A stretch of 64,000 bases of DNA from Borborobacter arsenicus. Its GTDB lineage: Bacteria; Pseudomonadota; Alphaproteobacteria; Rhizobiales; Rhizobiaceae. The position numbers and the translations under genes were made by a program. Location: contig NZ_RKST01000006.1 in the NCBI RefSeq assembly GCF_003934165.1, forward strand, positions 248,001 through 312,000, read 5' to 3'. Positions within the stretch are counted from its first letter, which is position 1; each line of letters starts with the position of its first letter. Positions 1-7,723 of the stretch are shown here, piece after piece. The notes below the pieces were generated by a model that saw only the letters and a program-made list of their open reading frames with translations, was not told the origin of the DNA and ran no database searches.

Positions 1-324
1 CTGATCGACGCCGGCTACCAGTACGATCCGCGCAGCCTGGTCCTGCGCCGCGCCGAACAGGCGCGGCAGGCCGGCATGGGCGGTATCGTCTGCTCGGCCG
101 AGGAAGCCTCGGCTGTACGCACTGTTGTCGGGCCGGACCTCGCTGTTGTCACGCCAGGAATCCGCCTTGCCGGCGGCGAAAGCGGCGACCAGAAGCGGGT
201 GACCACGCCCGCACAGGCGATTCGCAACGGCTCCAGCCACCTCGTCGTCAGTCGGCCGATCGTCGCATCTGTTGACAGGCGTGCCGCCGCACAAGCTATC
301 CTTGCCGATATGGAGCAGGCTTGA
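1..324 (+). CDS. pyrF: Orotidine 5'-phosphate decarboxylase, C-terminal part (cut by window edge)
   Basis: The first 107 codons are the C-terminal part of OMP decarboxylase, which makes UMP in the last step of de novo pyrimidine synthesis. The visible part matches the end of the TIM barrel: a conserved strand with VTPGIR near visible residue 50, followed by the phosphate-binding SHLVVSRPI segment near visible residues 78-86, then a short helix to the TGA stop. The reading frame is open from base 1, so the start lies outside the window and any upstream partner is unknown. A DUF1330 gene follows after 37 bases on the same strand. Identity rests on recognised family motifs in a fragment. Confidence 0.9.
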   Translation: MIDAGYQYDPRSLVLRRAEQARQAGMGGIVCSAEEASAVRTVVGPDLAVVTPGIRLAGGESGDQKRVTTPAQAIRNGSSHLVVSRPIVASVDRRAAAQAILADMEQA

Positions 325-361
325 ACTGCCATCGGACAAGAGAAACCAAAGGAGATCAGGA

Positions 362-649
362 ATGGCCAAGGGATATTGGATTGCTCGCGTCGATGTGCGC
401 GATCCTGAAGGGTACAAGGACTACGTCGCCACTGCGAAGCCGGCATTCGAGCGCTTCGGCGCCAGGTTTCTGGCACGCGGCGGCGCCCATGAACTGGTCG
501 AAGGCCCCGGCCGCGCCCGCAATGTGGTGATCGAGTTCGAATCCATGGCAGCAGCACGCGACTGCTACAATTCTCCCGAATATCAGGCCGCGAAACTGAT
601 CCGCCAGAAATTCGCCGATGGCGAGATCGTGCTGGTCGAGGGTTCCTGA
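362..649 (+). CDS. DUF1330 family protein
   Basis: This is a 95-residue small soluble protein of the DUF1330 family, which has a ferredoxin-like dimeric alpha/beta-barrel fold related to YCII and ABM proteins. Visible family features are the N-terminal KGYWIARVDVRDPEGYKDY segment and the NVVIEFESMAAARDCYNSPEYQ segment in the second half. The start is the ATG at 362, preceded by an AAAGGAGATC ribosome binding site; an upstream in-frame codon would overlap pyrF and has no such site. It sits 37 bases after pyrF and is often found near pyrF in rhizobia, so co-transcription is likely. The biochemical function of the family is not established. Confidence 0.88.
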   Translation: MAKGYWIARVDVRDPEGYKDYVATAKPAFERFGARFLARGGAHELVEGPGRARNVVIEFESMAAARDCYNSPEYQAAKLIRQKFADGEIVLVEGS

Positions 650-747
650 TTTATTCATTCCGCGGTAGCGGTACAGCATTGGCGGCAACGTCCGCTGCTC
701 CAGAGTAATGACTTGCGAGAAAATCTTCTGCAGGAACAAAGGGTTGC

Positions 748-880
748 TGCGTTGCAGCGTCGTCTTTCCGGACCTGCACCATAGCTGGCGTCATATTTTT
801 GGAACGGTTTTTCAACGCTTTGGACCAAAGTATGAGCCTGCATTACGCAGTGTGATGCATTGCACCGCAGCAAAACTGCG
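748..880 (+). promoter_or_regulatory. Probable PhaR-type operator sites upstream of phaZ
   Basis: The 297-base gap before phaZ contains no gene but has several CTGC/GCAG dyads. The clearest is CTGC-GTT-GCAG at 748-758. Others are CTGC-ATTAC-GCAG at 838-850 and CGCAG-CAAAA-CTGCG at 866-880. The alphaproteobacterial PHA regulator PhaR is known to bind CTGC-N3/4-GCAG, so the first site matches that form exactly; the others have a five-base spacer. Position 65-200 bases before a PHA depolymerase makes PhaR control plausible. This is inference from motif and context. Confidence 0.5.
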
Positions 881-946
881 TTAACTTCGCTTCCCTGGGC
901 GGGAATGGAGACCGGCCTGATCTGAGTCGGCCGGAGAAATTGTCAA

Positions 947-2224
947 ATGTTCTACCAGCTTTATGAGATGAACCATGCAGCCCTTCAGCCGGCGCGCGCC
1001 TTCGCCGACGCGGTGAGGTTCTTCTATTCAAATCCGCTCAATCCATTTTCGCATACCCAATGGGGCCGCTCCATCGCCGCAACGGCAGAGCTCTTCGAGC
1101 GCACGACACGGCGTTACGGCAAGCCCAGCTTCGACCTGCCGCACACCGCCATCGACGGAAAGACCGTTCCGGTCGCGGAGAAGACAGTCTGGTCGCGACC
1201 TTTCTGCAACCTCCTGCATTTCGAGCGGGCCTTGCCCGCGGCGCGTCGGCCGGACCCCAAGCTTTTGATCGTCGCGCCGATGTCGGGCCACTATGCCACG
1301 CTGCTGCGCGGTACGGTCGAAGCGATGATGCCGCATGCCGACGTCTATATCACCGACTGGGTAGATGCCCGGATGGTGCCGGTTTCGGAAGGCAGGTTCG
1401 ATCTCGACGACTATATCGATTATGTCATCGGCATGCTGCATGCACTCGGCCCGGATACGCATGTGATGGCGGTCTGCCAGCCATCGGTGCCCGTACTCGC
1501 GGCGGCGGCGATCATGGAGGCGCGCGGCGATCGGTTTGCGCCCTCGACCATGACGCTGATGGGCGGCCCCATCGACACGCGCCGCAATCCGACTGCGGTC
1601 AATGTCCTGGCAGAGGAAAAGGGCCTCGACTGGTTCCGCGACAATGTCGTCATGCCGGCGCCATGGCCGACGCCGGGCTTTGGCCGCAGCGTCTATCCGG
1701 GCTTCCTGCAATTGTCCGGCTTCATGAGCATGAACCTTGACCGCCACATCATCGCCCACAAGGATTTCTTCATGCATCTGGTGCGCCACGATGGCGACGG
1801 CGCCGAAAAACACCGGGACTTCTATGACGAGTATCTGGCGGTGATGGATCTGACCGCAGAATTCTATCTGCAGACGGTGGATACGGTTTTCATCCGTCAT
1901 TCGCTTCCGAAGGGCGAAATGACCCATCGTGGCGCGGCCGTCGATCCGGCAGCCATCCGCAACGTCGCACTGCTGACCGTCGAAGGCGAAAACGACGATA
2001 TTTCCGGCCTCGGCCAGACCGAAGCTGCGCATGACCTTTGCATCAATATTCCCGACAGCCGGCGCTCCCACTACGTCCAGCCGACGGTGGGCCATTACGG
2101 CGTGTTCAACGGTTCGCGCTTCCGTGCCCAAATCGTGCCCCGCATCGTCGACTTCATTTCCCGGCACGGCCGCGAAAATGCGGCGCGGCCAAAACCGCGC
2201 CTGGTTCGTTCCGCAAAGGCCTGA
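947..2224 (+). CDS. phaZ: Intracellular polyhydroxyalkanoate depolymerase
   Basis: This 425-residue protein is a type PhaZ intracellular depolymerase that degrades stored poly-3-hydroxybutyrate granules to release monomer or oligomer. It is an alpha/beta hydrolase of the family's usual length. The nucleophile-elbow region reads VCQPSVP around residue 177, where a cysteine replaces the serine of the usual lipase box, as known for intracellular PhaZ enzymes. A late GHYGVFNGSRFR segment supplies the probable catalytic histidine. There is no signal peptide, as expected for a cytoplasmic granule enzyme. The ATG at 947 is preceded by GGAG at a suitable distance. Upstream CTGC/GCAG dyads suggest regulation by PhaR. 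It is transcribed towards the phnN pair. Confidence 0.93.
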   Translation: MFYQLYEMNHAALQPARAFADAVRFFYSNPLNPFSHTQWGRSIAATAELFERTTRRYGKPSFDLPHTAIDGKTVPVAEKTVWSRPFCNLLHFERALPAARRPDPKLLIVAPMSGHYATLLRGTVEAMMPHADVYITDWVDARMVPVSEGRFDLDDYIDYVIGMLHALGPDTHVMAVCQPSVPVLAAAAIMEARGDRFAPSTMTLMGGPIDTRRNPTAVNVLAEEKGLDWFRDNVVMPAPWPTPGFGRSVYPGFLQLSGFMSMNLDRHIIAHKDFFMHLVRHDGDGAEKHRDFYDEYLAVMDLTAEFYLQTVDTVFIRHSLPKGEMTHRGAAVDPAAIRNVALLTVEGENDDISGLGQTEAAHDLCINIPDSRRSHYVQPTVGHYGVFNGSRFRAQIVPRIVDFISRHGRENAARPKPRLVRSAKA

Positions 2225-2291
2225 CGTCCAAGCCGCTGGCAGGTCGTCATGGGCGGTCAAGCGCCCAAGGGCGGCATACGAATATGATGCT

Positions 2292-2879
2292 CTAAAATCG
2301 CCCGACATCGCTGAAGGCGATGGCCTTGCCGATAACGGCAACGAAATCCCTGCCGGCAATCTCGCGCTCACCGCTATTGTCGATGGTGACAACACCGGGT
2401 CCGGCAATAGTGACATCGGCGGCGCGCGCCAACCGGGCCAGCACCTCGCCGCGCGATTCACGCCCCCTCCTGGCAAGCCGCTCGGCCAGGATTTCCGGCC
2501 TTGCCACGATCTCCACCACCACGACATTCTCGTAACGCGCGCGCAGCGCCGGCAGAGCGGTGCGCGATCCATTGGCGATCACCACGCGGCCATTGGCAAT
2601 CGCGACATCGACATCCGCCGGAATGCCGTATTTGAGGCCATGGGCCTCCCAGGTCAGCGCGAAGGCGCCGGCGGCTGCCGCTTCGGCAAAGGCCACATCG
2701 TCGAGCGTGTCATGGTGCTCGCTTGCCCCGTCGCAAGGTCTGGTGATGACCCGGCGAACGAAGCGCACGTCGCTGTCGTCGCCGAGATGTTCACGAGCAT
2801 AGGCAATCACCGTGTCCTTGCCGGCGCCGCTCGGACCGACCACGGCGATGAAGACGCCGTTGCGGATCGGATTGGCCAT
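2292..2879 (-). CDS. phnN: Ribose 1,5-bisphosphate phosphokinase PhnN
   Basis: The product of about 195 residues phosphorylates ribose 1,5-bisphosphate to PRPP, the last step that lets the C-P lyase pathway recover phosphonate-derived ribose. It is a P-loop kinase related to guanylate kinase: the Walker A motif VGPSGAGKDT lies near residue 10, with RVITRP following in the substrate region. I chose the ATG at 2879, which has GCAGGAAA upstream, over an in-frame ATG at 2918 that lacks a clear ribosome binding site. It lies downstream of a DUF1045 gene, a usual phn-cluster companion, but no C-P lyase gene is in this window. An unlinked role in PRPP supply is possible. Confidence 0.88.
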   Translation of the reverse strand: MANPIRNGVFIAVVGPSGAGKDTVIAYAREHLGDDSDVRFVRRVITRPCDGASEHHDTLDDVAFAEAAAAGAFALTWEAHGLKYGIPADVDVAIANGRVVIANGSRTALPALRARYENVVVVEIVARPEILAERLARRGRESRGEVLARLARAADVTIAGPGVVTIDNSGEREIAGRDFVAVIGKAIAFSDVGRF

Positions 2880-3011
2880 ATTTTCCTGCTCGCGTTCAAT
2901 GAGTGCCGAAACCATCATGCCTGGCCACCTTCCTCGTGTGTCCTGGTCAGGACGCCGAAGGCGATGTTCCGCGCCATCCGGACATCGGCCATTATCGTTT
3001 TCGATCTCATC

Positions 3012-3719
3012 TCAGGCAATCTTTCTGTCACTGGAACGGCCAAGCGCGTGATAGGAATGGACCGTGAAAGGAGCGCCCGGCTCCGGTTCGACGAACAGCG
3101 CCAGCCCATCGACTGAGAAGGGTTCGGCAAGCGCTTGCGCGAATATTTCCGCGATTGCGCCGCGCAAGCGCGGGCTTTGCTCGGCGGTAAGCCTGCCGGT
3201 CAATGTCATGTGGAAGCGAAAGCTGTCGAATACGTGAGGATAGCCCCATTGGCACAGGTTCCGCACCTCGGCCGGGCTCAGCGTATCGGGATTGCGGCGG
3301 GCGATCTCTTGCTCGCTCAGCGGCGCGCGAAAGCGGTCGAATGCCGCCACTATGTCGCCGGCGAATTGATGGAGTTCCGGTGACGGCGCTTCCGAAACCA
3401 GCGCCAGGAAGCCGTCGATCTGGCCGACGACCAGGCGCGGCAAGACAACTGCCGAGACAGATTCCGCATAAGTCGCCAGCGCCTGGCAGAGCCGATCCTC
3501 GCTCTCTCCCTCGGCAAGCCAGAACGGTGCCTTCAACGTCGCATGAAAACCATAGCGCCGTGCGGATGCGGTGTGGAAGGCAACTTCCGCAGCGGTGAGC
3601 GTGCCGACTGCGACCGCTGGCTTCATTGCGCCCGTGAACGGGTCGCGGCCAAGCCAGCTTGCAGCGGTGCAGGCCAGCGCGTCATCCGGCGCCGGAGTGT
3701 AATAAATCGCATATCGCAT
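3012..3719 (-). CDS. DUF1045 protein (2H phosphoesterase-like, phosphonate-associated)
   Basis: This 235-residue protein belongs to DUF1045, a family usually found in phosphonate-utilisation clusters and resembling 2H phosphoesterases. Two histidine motifs of the 2H type are visible: GFHATLKAPF around residue 58 and RFHMTLTGRL around residue 168. In other organisms the 2H enzyme PhnPP works on cyclic ribose phosphate intermediates; whether this family does so is inference. The ATG at 3719 starts a typical MRYAIYYTP sequence. It is upstream of phnN on the same strand with a gap of about 130 bases that holds no credible gene remnant. The pair looks like a small detached part of a phn operon. 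Confidence 0.85.
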   Translation of the reverse strand: MRYAIYYTPAPDDALACTAASWLGRDPFTGAMKPAVAVGTLTAAEVAFHTASARRYGFHATLKAPFWLAEGESEDRLCQALATYAESVSAVVLPRLVVGQIDGFLALVSEAPSPELHQFAGDIVAAFDRFRAPLSEQEIARRNPDTLSPAEVRNLCQWGYPHVFDSFRFHMTLTGRLTAEQSPRLRGAIAEIFAQALAEPFSVDGLALFVEPEPGAPFTVHSYHALGRSSDRKIA

Positions 3720-3908
3720 TCACGAAACCTCTTTAGCCGGATGTCATAAGCGATTTGTGCGACGGTTTGACGAAGCCGACGATTTTACGGTGATATCCGG
3801 CAACAAGGGAACATCATTGGCTGCCGGCACCCACCGCCTGCGGCCTCACGCCTAAGTGACTTCGTCACGTTGGCCGGCACATTGACCGCCCTTCCCAACA
3901 ATGCTCAA

Positions 3909-3989
3909 TCTAGTGGCATGAATTTGACATTCGATACCCGATTGATGTCGGCTGCGAGATCGAATGGCAAATTCGAAAATTCCACTAGA
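3909..3989. repeat. Palindromic element 1 upstream of the YnjBCD-type operon
   Basis: This 81-base imperfect palindrome has ends TCTAGTGG (3909-3916) and CCACTAGA (3982-3989). The arms share three blocks in order: TCTAGTGG, AATTTG and CATTCGAT. The right arm has four extra bases between the first two blocks. A 23-base loop lies at 3936-3958. It is followed 11 bases later by a second element of the same design. I do not recognise the family. It could be a large hairpin in the transporter leader, a pair of operator half-sites, or a short mobile palindromic unit. Confidence 0.75.
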
Positions 3990-4000
3990 ATCATAAACTT

Positions 4001-4080
4001 GCTAGTGGTTCTTTTGTTTCCGACATTTGCCCTCGCGCCTGATACAAATGGGATGCAAATGTTGGAAACGAACCACTAGC
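4001..4080. repeat. Palindromic element 2 upstream of the YnjBCD-type operon
   Basis: This 80-base imperfect palindrome has ends GCTAGTGG (4001-4008) and CCACTAGC (4073-4080). Its arms share GCTAGTGGTTC, TTTCC and ACATTTG, and the left arm has four extra bases between the first two blocks. It shares the CTAGTGG tip and the CATT[T/C]G inner block with element 1, but the middle sequence differs, so the two are related in design and not identical copies. It ends 21 bases before the likely start codon of the next gene, so it lies in the promoter or leader. Confidence 0.75.
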
Positions 4081-4101
4081 GGCAACCGAATGGGGGTGTG
4101 G

Positions 4102-5319
4102 ATGAAAACACTGCTTGCAGCCGCCGTCGTTCTGCTGGGAACGATCCTTCAGGCTGCCGCCGACCCGGACCCGGCAAAATGGGATGCGGTTCTGGCCGAA
4201 GCCAAAGGCGAGACCGTATATTTCAATGCCTGGGGCGGGGCCGAGAACATCAACGCCTATCTTGAGTGGACCGCCGGCGAGATGCAGAAGCACTTCGGCG
4301 TCAAGCTCGTCCATGTCAAGCTTGACGACACCGCCAATGCGGTTGCCAAGGTGGTCGCGGAAAAGGCGGCCGGGCGCAACGAGGGCGGCACGGTCGATCT
4401 CATCTGGATCAATGGCGAGAACTTTGCCTCGATGAAGGCTCAAGGGCTGCTGTTTACCCCCGGCTGGGCGGAAAAGCTGCCTAACTGGAGATTTGTCGAC
4501 ATCGCGAACAAGCCGACCATCCGTACCGATTTCACCACTCCCGTCGACGGGCTGGAAAGCCCCTGGGGCATGGCCAAGCTCGTCTTCTTCTACGACTCCG
4601 CGAGGACAGACACCGCCAGCCTGCCGAAATCGGCCAGGGACTTGCTCGAATGGGCCAGGCAGAATCCCGGCCGCTTCTCCTATCCGCAGCCTCCGGACTT
4701 CACCGGCTCCTCCTTCCTCAAGCAGGTCCTGGTCGAACTCGTCGCGGATCGATCCGTGTTGCAGAAGCCGGTCGACGACGCCTCCTTCGCGCGGCTGACC
4801 GAACCGCTCTTTGCCTATCTGGACGAGCTTAATCCGCTGCTTTGGCGCAGCGGGCGCGCATTCCCGAAAAACTATCCGGATATGAAGCAGCTACTGGCCG
4901 ATGGCGAACTTGCCATCATCTTCGCCTTCAACCCGTCCGAAGCCTCGAGCGCCATCGCCAATGACGAATTGCCCGACACGGTGCGCTCATTCGTTTTCCC
5001 AGCCGGCACGCTTGCCAACACGCATTTCGTCGCCATTCCCTATAATGCGGCTGCCAAGGCCGGCGCATTGGTGCTCGCCGATTTCCTGATCTCGCCCGAA
5101 GCGCAGGCACGCAAGCAGGACCCGAAGATTTGGGGCGATCCAACGGTTCTTGCCATGGCCAAGCTGGACGCCCAGGACAAGGCCCGCTTCGAGGCGCTCG
5201 ATCTCGGTATCGCCACGCTGAAGCCTGACGAACTGGGACCGGCCATTGACGAACCGCATCCAAGCTGGATGGAGCGGCTGGAGAAAGAATGGCGAAATCG
5301 CTACGGCGTAGCGAACTGA
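4102..5319 (+). CDS. YnjB-like ABC transporter substrate-binding protein
   Basis: The 405-residue product is a periplasmic solute-binding protein like E. coli YnjB. The N-terminus MKTLLAAAVVLLGTILQAAA is a signal peptide with cleavage expected near ADP, followed by WDAVLAEAKGETVYFNAWGG, typical of this branch of extracellular solute-binding proteins. I chose the ATG at 4102, preceded by GGGGGTG; an ATG four codons upstream is possible, and longer forms would run through the palindromic element. A fused permease and an ATPase follow, so it should feed an importer. The substrate of YnjBCD systems is not established; thiamine- or iron-like proposals rest only on distant similarity. Confidence 0.86.
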   Translation: MKTLLAAAVVLLGTILQAAADPDPAKWDAVLAEAKGETVYFNAWGGAENINAYLEWTAGEMQKHFGVKLVHVKLDDTANAVAKVVAEKAAGRNEGGTVDLIWINGENFASMKAQGLLFTPGWAEKLPNWRFVDIANKPTIRTDFTTPVDGLESPWGMAKLVFFYDSARTDTASLPKSARDLLEWARQNPGRFSYPQPPDFTGSSFLKQVLVELVADRSVLQKPVDDASFARLTEPLFAYLDELNPLLWRSGRAFPKNYPDMKQLLADGELAIIFAFNPSEASSAIANDELPDTVRSFVFPAGTLANTHFVAIPYNAAAKAGALVLADFLISPEAQARKQDPKIWGDPTVLAMAKLDAQDKARFEALDLGIATLKPDELGPAIDEPHPSWMERLEKEWRNRYGVAN

Positions 5320-5361
5320 ACCGATGACCGGGCCGAAACAGGCATCCCACCTCAGCCCCAG

Positions 5362-7041
5362 ATGCTAGCCCGTCTCGGTCCGCCGCTGGCGACGATCCTG
5401 CTCGCCGGCCCGATCCTTGCCGGGCTTGTCGGAACACTGCTCCCGGCCTTCGGCTATCTGCCGGCGCTTGGTGGTGATGCGTTCACACTCGACCACTTCA
5501 CCGAACTTGCCTCGCGGCCGGCGATCCTCCGCTCATCAATGCTCAGCATCGCCACAGGCCTGGTGACCGCCGCTATATCGCTTTCCGCCGTCGCCTTGTT
5601 CATTGCCGGCTGGGCCGGCACGCGGGTTTTTTCCCGCATCCAGCATCTGGTGTCGCCGCTTCTATCGGTTCCGCATGCGGCGGCCGCTTTCGGCCTCGCC
5701 CTTCTGGTCGCACCGTCCGGCCTGATCGTACGGCTGGTCTCACCCGAACTGACCGGCTGGGCCGAGCCGCCCGATCTTCTTATCGTACATGATCCGCTCG
5801 CCTTGACGATGATGGCCGGGCTGATCGTGAAGGAAATCCCCTTCCTGCTGCTGATTGCGCTCGCCGCGCTGCCGCAGGTCGATCTGGTCAGAAAGCGGCG
5901 GCTGGCCGCCTCGCTAGGCTACGGCTCCATGGCGGGATTCTTCTATGGCGTCTGGCCGCCGCTCTATCGCCAGATAAGGCTGGCCGTATTCGCCGTGATC
6001 GCCTTTTCCTCCTCGGTGGTCGATGTCGCGGCCATACTGGGCCCGACCACGCCGGCGCCGCTTGCGCTGCGCCTGCTGCGCTGGATGAACGATCCGGACC
6101 TGTCGATGAGATTCCTGGCTTCAGCCGGAGCAATGCTGCAGCTTGTCATCACCGCCGTTACGATCCTGATCTGGATCGGCCTTGAACGCCTCGGCGCGCT
6201 TCTGCGCGACCATAGCCGCGATTGCGGCCTGCGGTTCCGGCATGATCGGTGGCTTGCAGGAGTGGCGCTTGCCGCAATGGCCACCGCAGCGGCGACGGTT
6301 TTTGCCGGGCTCGCCACGCTTGGCGTCTGGTCGATTGCCGGCCTTTGGCAATTTCCGGACCTGCTGCCCGCCAGTTTCACCGTGAAAAGCTGGCTACAGA
6401 CGGCCCCGCGGATCATCGATCCGCTGGTCACCACATTGCTCGTCGCGGCCCTCTCGACACTTATTGCGGTCTGCCTGACAGTGCTTTGCCTGATCCGCGA
6501 GGACGAGACCGGTCGTGTCGCCGGGCGGCGTGCGCTCCTGCTGCTCTATTTGCCGCTGCTGGTGCCACAGGTGGCATTTCTGTTCGGACTGCAATTGCTG
6601 TTCATCGTGTCGGGAACCGTCGCCAGCCTGCCGGCACTGGTGCTGGTGCATCTCGTCTTCGTCATGCCCTATGTGTTCCTGTCGCTGTCCGATCCCTGGC
6701 ACGCTTTCGACCGGCGTTATGAGGAGGTCGCGCATGGCCTCGGCAAATCGCGCCTTATGACGCTTTGGCGCATCCGCCTGCCGATGCTGTCGCGCGCCAT
6801 TCTGGTTGCGGCGGCCGTCGGCTTCGCCGTCTCGGTCGGCCAATATCTGCCCACCGTGCTGATTGGCGCCGGGCGGCTTGAAACCATCACCACCGAGGCT
6901 GTTGCGTTGGCCTCCGGCGGCAACCGGCGCATCATCGGCGTCTATGCCTTCCTGCAGATGCTACTGCCGGCGCTGGGCTTTGCGGTTGCCACCATCATCC
7001 CGGCGCTGATATTCCGGCATCGCCGCGCCATGCGCGTTTAA
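5362..7041 (+). CDS. YnjC-like fused ABC transporter permease
   Basis: The 559-residue inner-membrane protein contains two permease halves in one chain, the YnjC arrangement. About a dozen hydrophobic segments are visible, and each half has an EAA-like cytoplasmic loop: the first near RRLAASLGYGSMAGFFYGVW (residues about 175-195) and the second near EEVAHGLGKSRLMTLWRIRL (residues about 453-472), which would dock on the ATPase. The ATG at 5362 is the only credible start after an in-frame stop that ends the upstream gene. It lies 42 bases after the binding protein and 34 bases before the ATPase, consistent with one operon. Confidence 0.88.
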   Translation: MLARLGPPLATILLAGPILAGLVGTLLPAFGYLPALGGDAFTLDHFTELASRPAILRSSMLSIATGLVTAAISLSAVALFIAGWAGTRVFSRIQHLVSPLLSVPHAAAAFGLALLVAPSGLIVRLVSPELTGWAEPPDLLIVHDPLALTMMAGLIVKEIPFLLLIALAALPQVDLVRKRRLAASLGYGSMAGFFYGVWPPLYRQIRLAVFAVIAFSSSVVDVAAILGPTTPAPLALRLLRWMNDPDLSMRFLASAGAMLQLVITAVTILIWIGLERLGALLRDHSRDCGLRFRHDRWLAGVALAAMATAAATVFAGLATLGVWSIAGLWQFPDLLPASFTVKSWLQTAPRIIDPLVTTLLVAALSTLIAVCLTVLCLIREDETGRVAGRRALLLLYLPLLVPQVAFLFGLQLLFIVSGTVASLPALVLVHLVFVMPYVFLSLSDPWHAFDRRYEEVAHGLGKSRLMTLWRIRLPMLSRAILVAAAVGFAVSVGQYLPTVLIGAGRLETITTEAVALASGGNRRIIGVYAFLQMLLPALGFAVATIIPALIFRHRRAMRV

Positions 7042-7075
7042 ATATTGGCCGCAAAAGCTGGTCCGGTCGGAGCGA

Positions 7076-7723
7076 ATGGGCAAAGAAGGACTTTTTCTCG
7101 ATCAGGTGTCGATCGCGCTCGACGGCCATGTCTTGCTGGCGCTGACGCAGCGCGTGGCGCCGGGCGAGGTGCTCACTGTCATGGGCCCTTCCGGCTCCGG
7201 AAAATCGACGCTGCTCGCCTATATTGGCGGATTCCTCGATCCGGTGTTCAAGGCTTCGGGCAAGGTGTTTTCCGACGGGTTCGAACTGACTGCGCTCCCC
7301 GCCGAAGATCGCCATGCCGGCATATTGTTCCAGGACCCGCTCTTGTTTCCGCATATGTCGGTCGGCGCCAATCTGGCCTTCGCCATTCCAGCGTCGACTA
7401 AAGGCCGGGCGGCACGGCTGGCGCTTGCGGACGCTGCTCTCGACGGTGTCGGTCTCCACGGCATGTCGGGGCGCGATCCTGCCACGCTTTCGGGCGGACA
7501 GAAGGCGCGCGCCGCCCTTGCCCGCGCGCTGCTGTCGTCGCCGCGCCTGCTGTTGCTCGATGAACCTTTCTCCAAGCTCGATGCCGAGTTGCGCGGCCAG
7601 ATCCGCAATCTGGTCCTTGCCAAGGCAAGGGAAAGCCGGCTGCCGGTGGTGCTGGTAACCCATGACCAAGCCGATGCGGATGCCGCCGGCGGGCCAATCG
7701 TGCGGATTGGTGAGGCGCAATGA
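7076..7723 (+). CDS. YnjD-like ABC transporter ATP-binding protein
   Basis: This 215-residue ABC ATPase should energise the YnjB/YnjC importer on the cytoplasmic side. Visible motifs are Walker A GPSGSGKST near residue 38, a Q-loop in ILFQDPLLFPH near residue 85, the signature LSGGQKARAA near residue 138, Walker B LLLLDEPF near residue 160 and the switch histidine in VTHDQ near residue 199. The length matches E. coli YnjD (217 residues), short for an importer ATPase because no C-terminal regulatory domain is present. Its TGA overlaps the ATG of hrpB (ATGA at 7720-7723), so the helicase is translationally coupled to the transporter. Confidence 0.9.
   Translation: MGKEGLFLDQVSIALDGHVLLALTQRVAPGEVLTVMGPSGSGKSTLLAYIGGFLDPVFKASGKVFSDGFELTALPAEDRHAGILFQDPLLFPHMSVGANLAFAIPASTKGRAARLALADAALDGVGLHGMSGRDPATLSGGQKARAALARALLSSPRLLLLDEPFSKLDAELRGQIRNLVLAKARESRLPVVLVTHDQADADAAGGPIVRIGEAQ

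Noticed and set aside
2250-2275. GGGCG...CGCCC stem after phaZ as a terminator
   Set aside because: Five base pairs and no T tract; too weak to annotate.
1028-2572. 514-codon minus-strand open frame over phaZ
   Set aside because: Complement of phaZ third-position GC bias; arginine- and histidine-rich with no recognisable domain.
2031-3116. Long plus-strand open frame across phnN and the DUF1045 tail
   Set aside because: It has no family-like sequence and runs opposite to phnN, whose motifs are clear; it is an antisense frame in GC-rich DNA.
2915-3130. Possible remnant of phnM or another phn gene between phnN and DUF1045
   Set aside because: The short open frame has no amidohydrolase motif and overlaps the DUF1045 end; I see no gene remnant.
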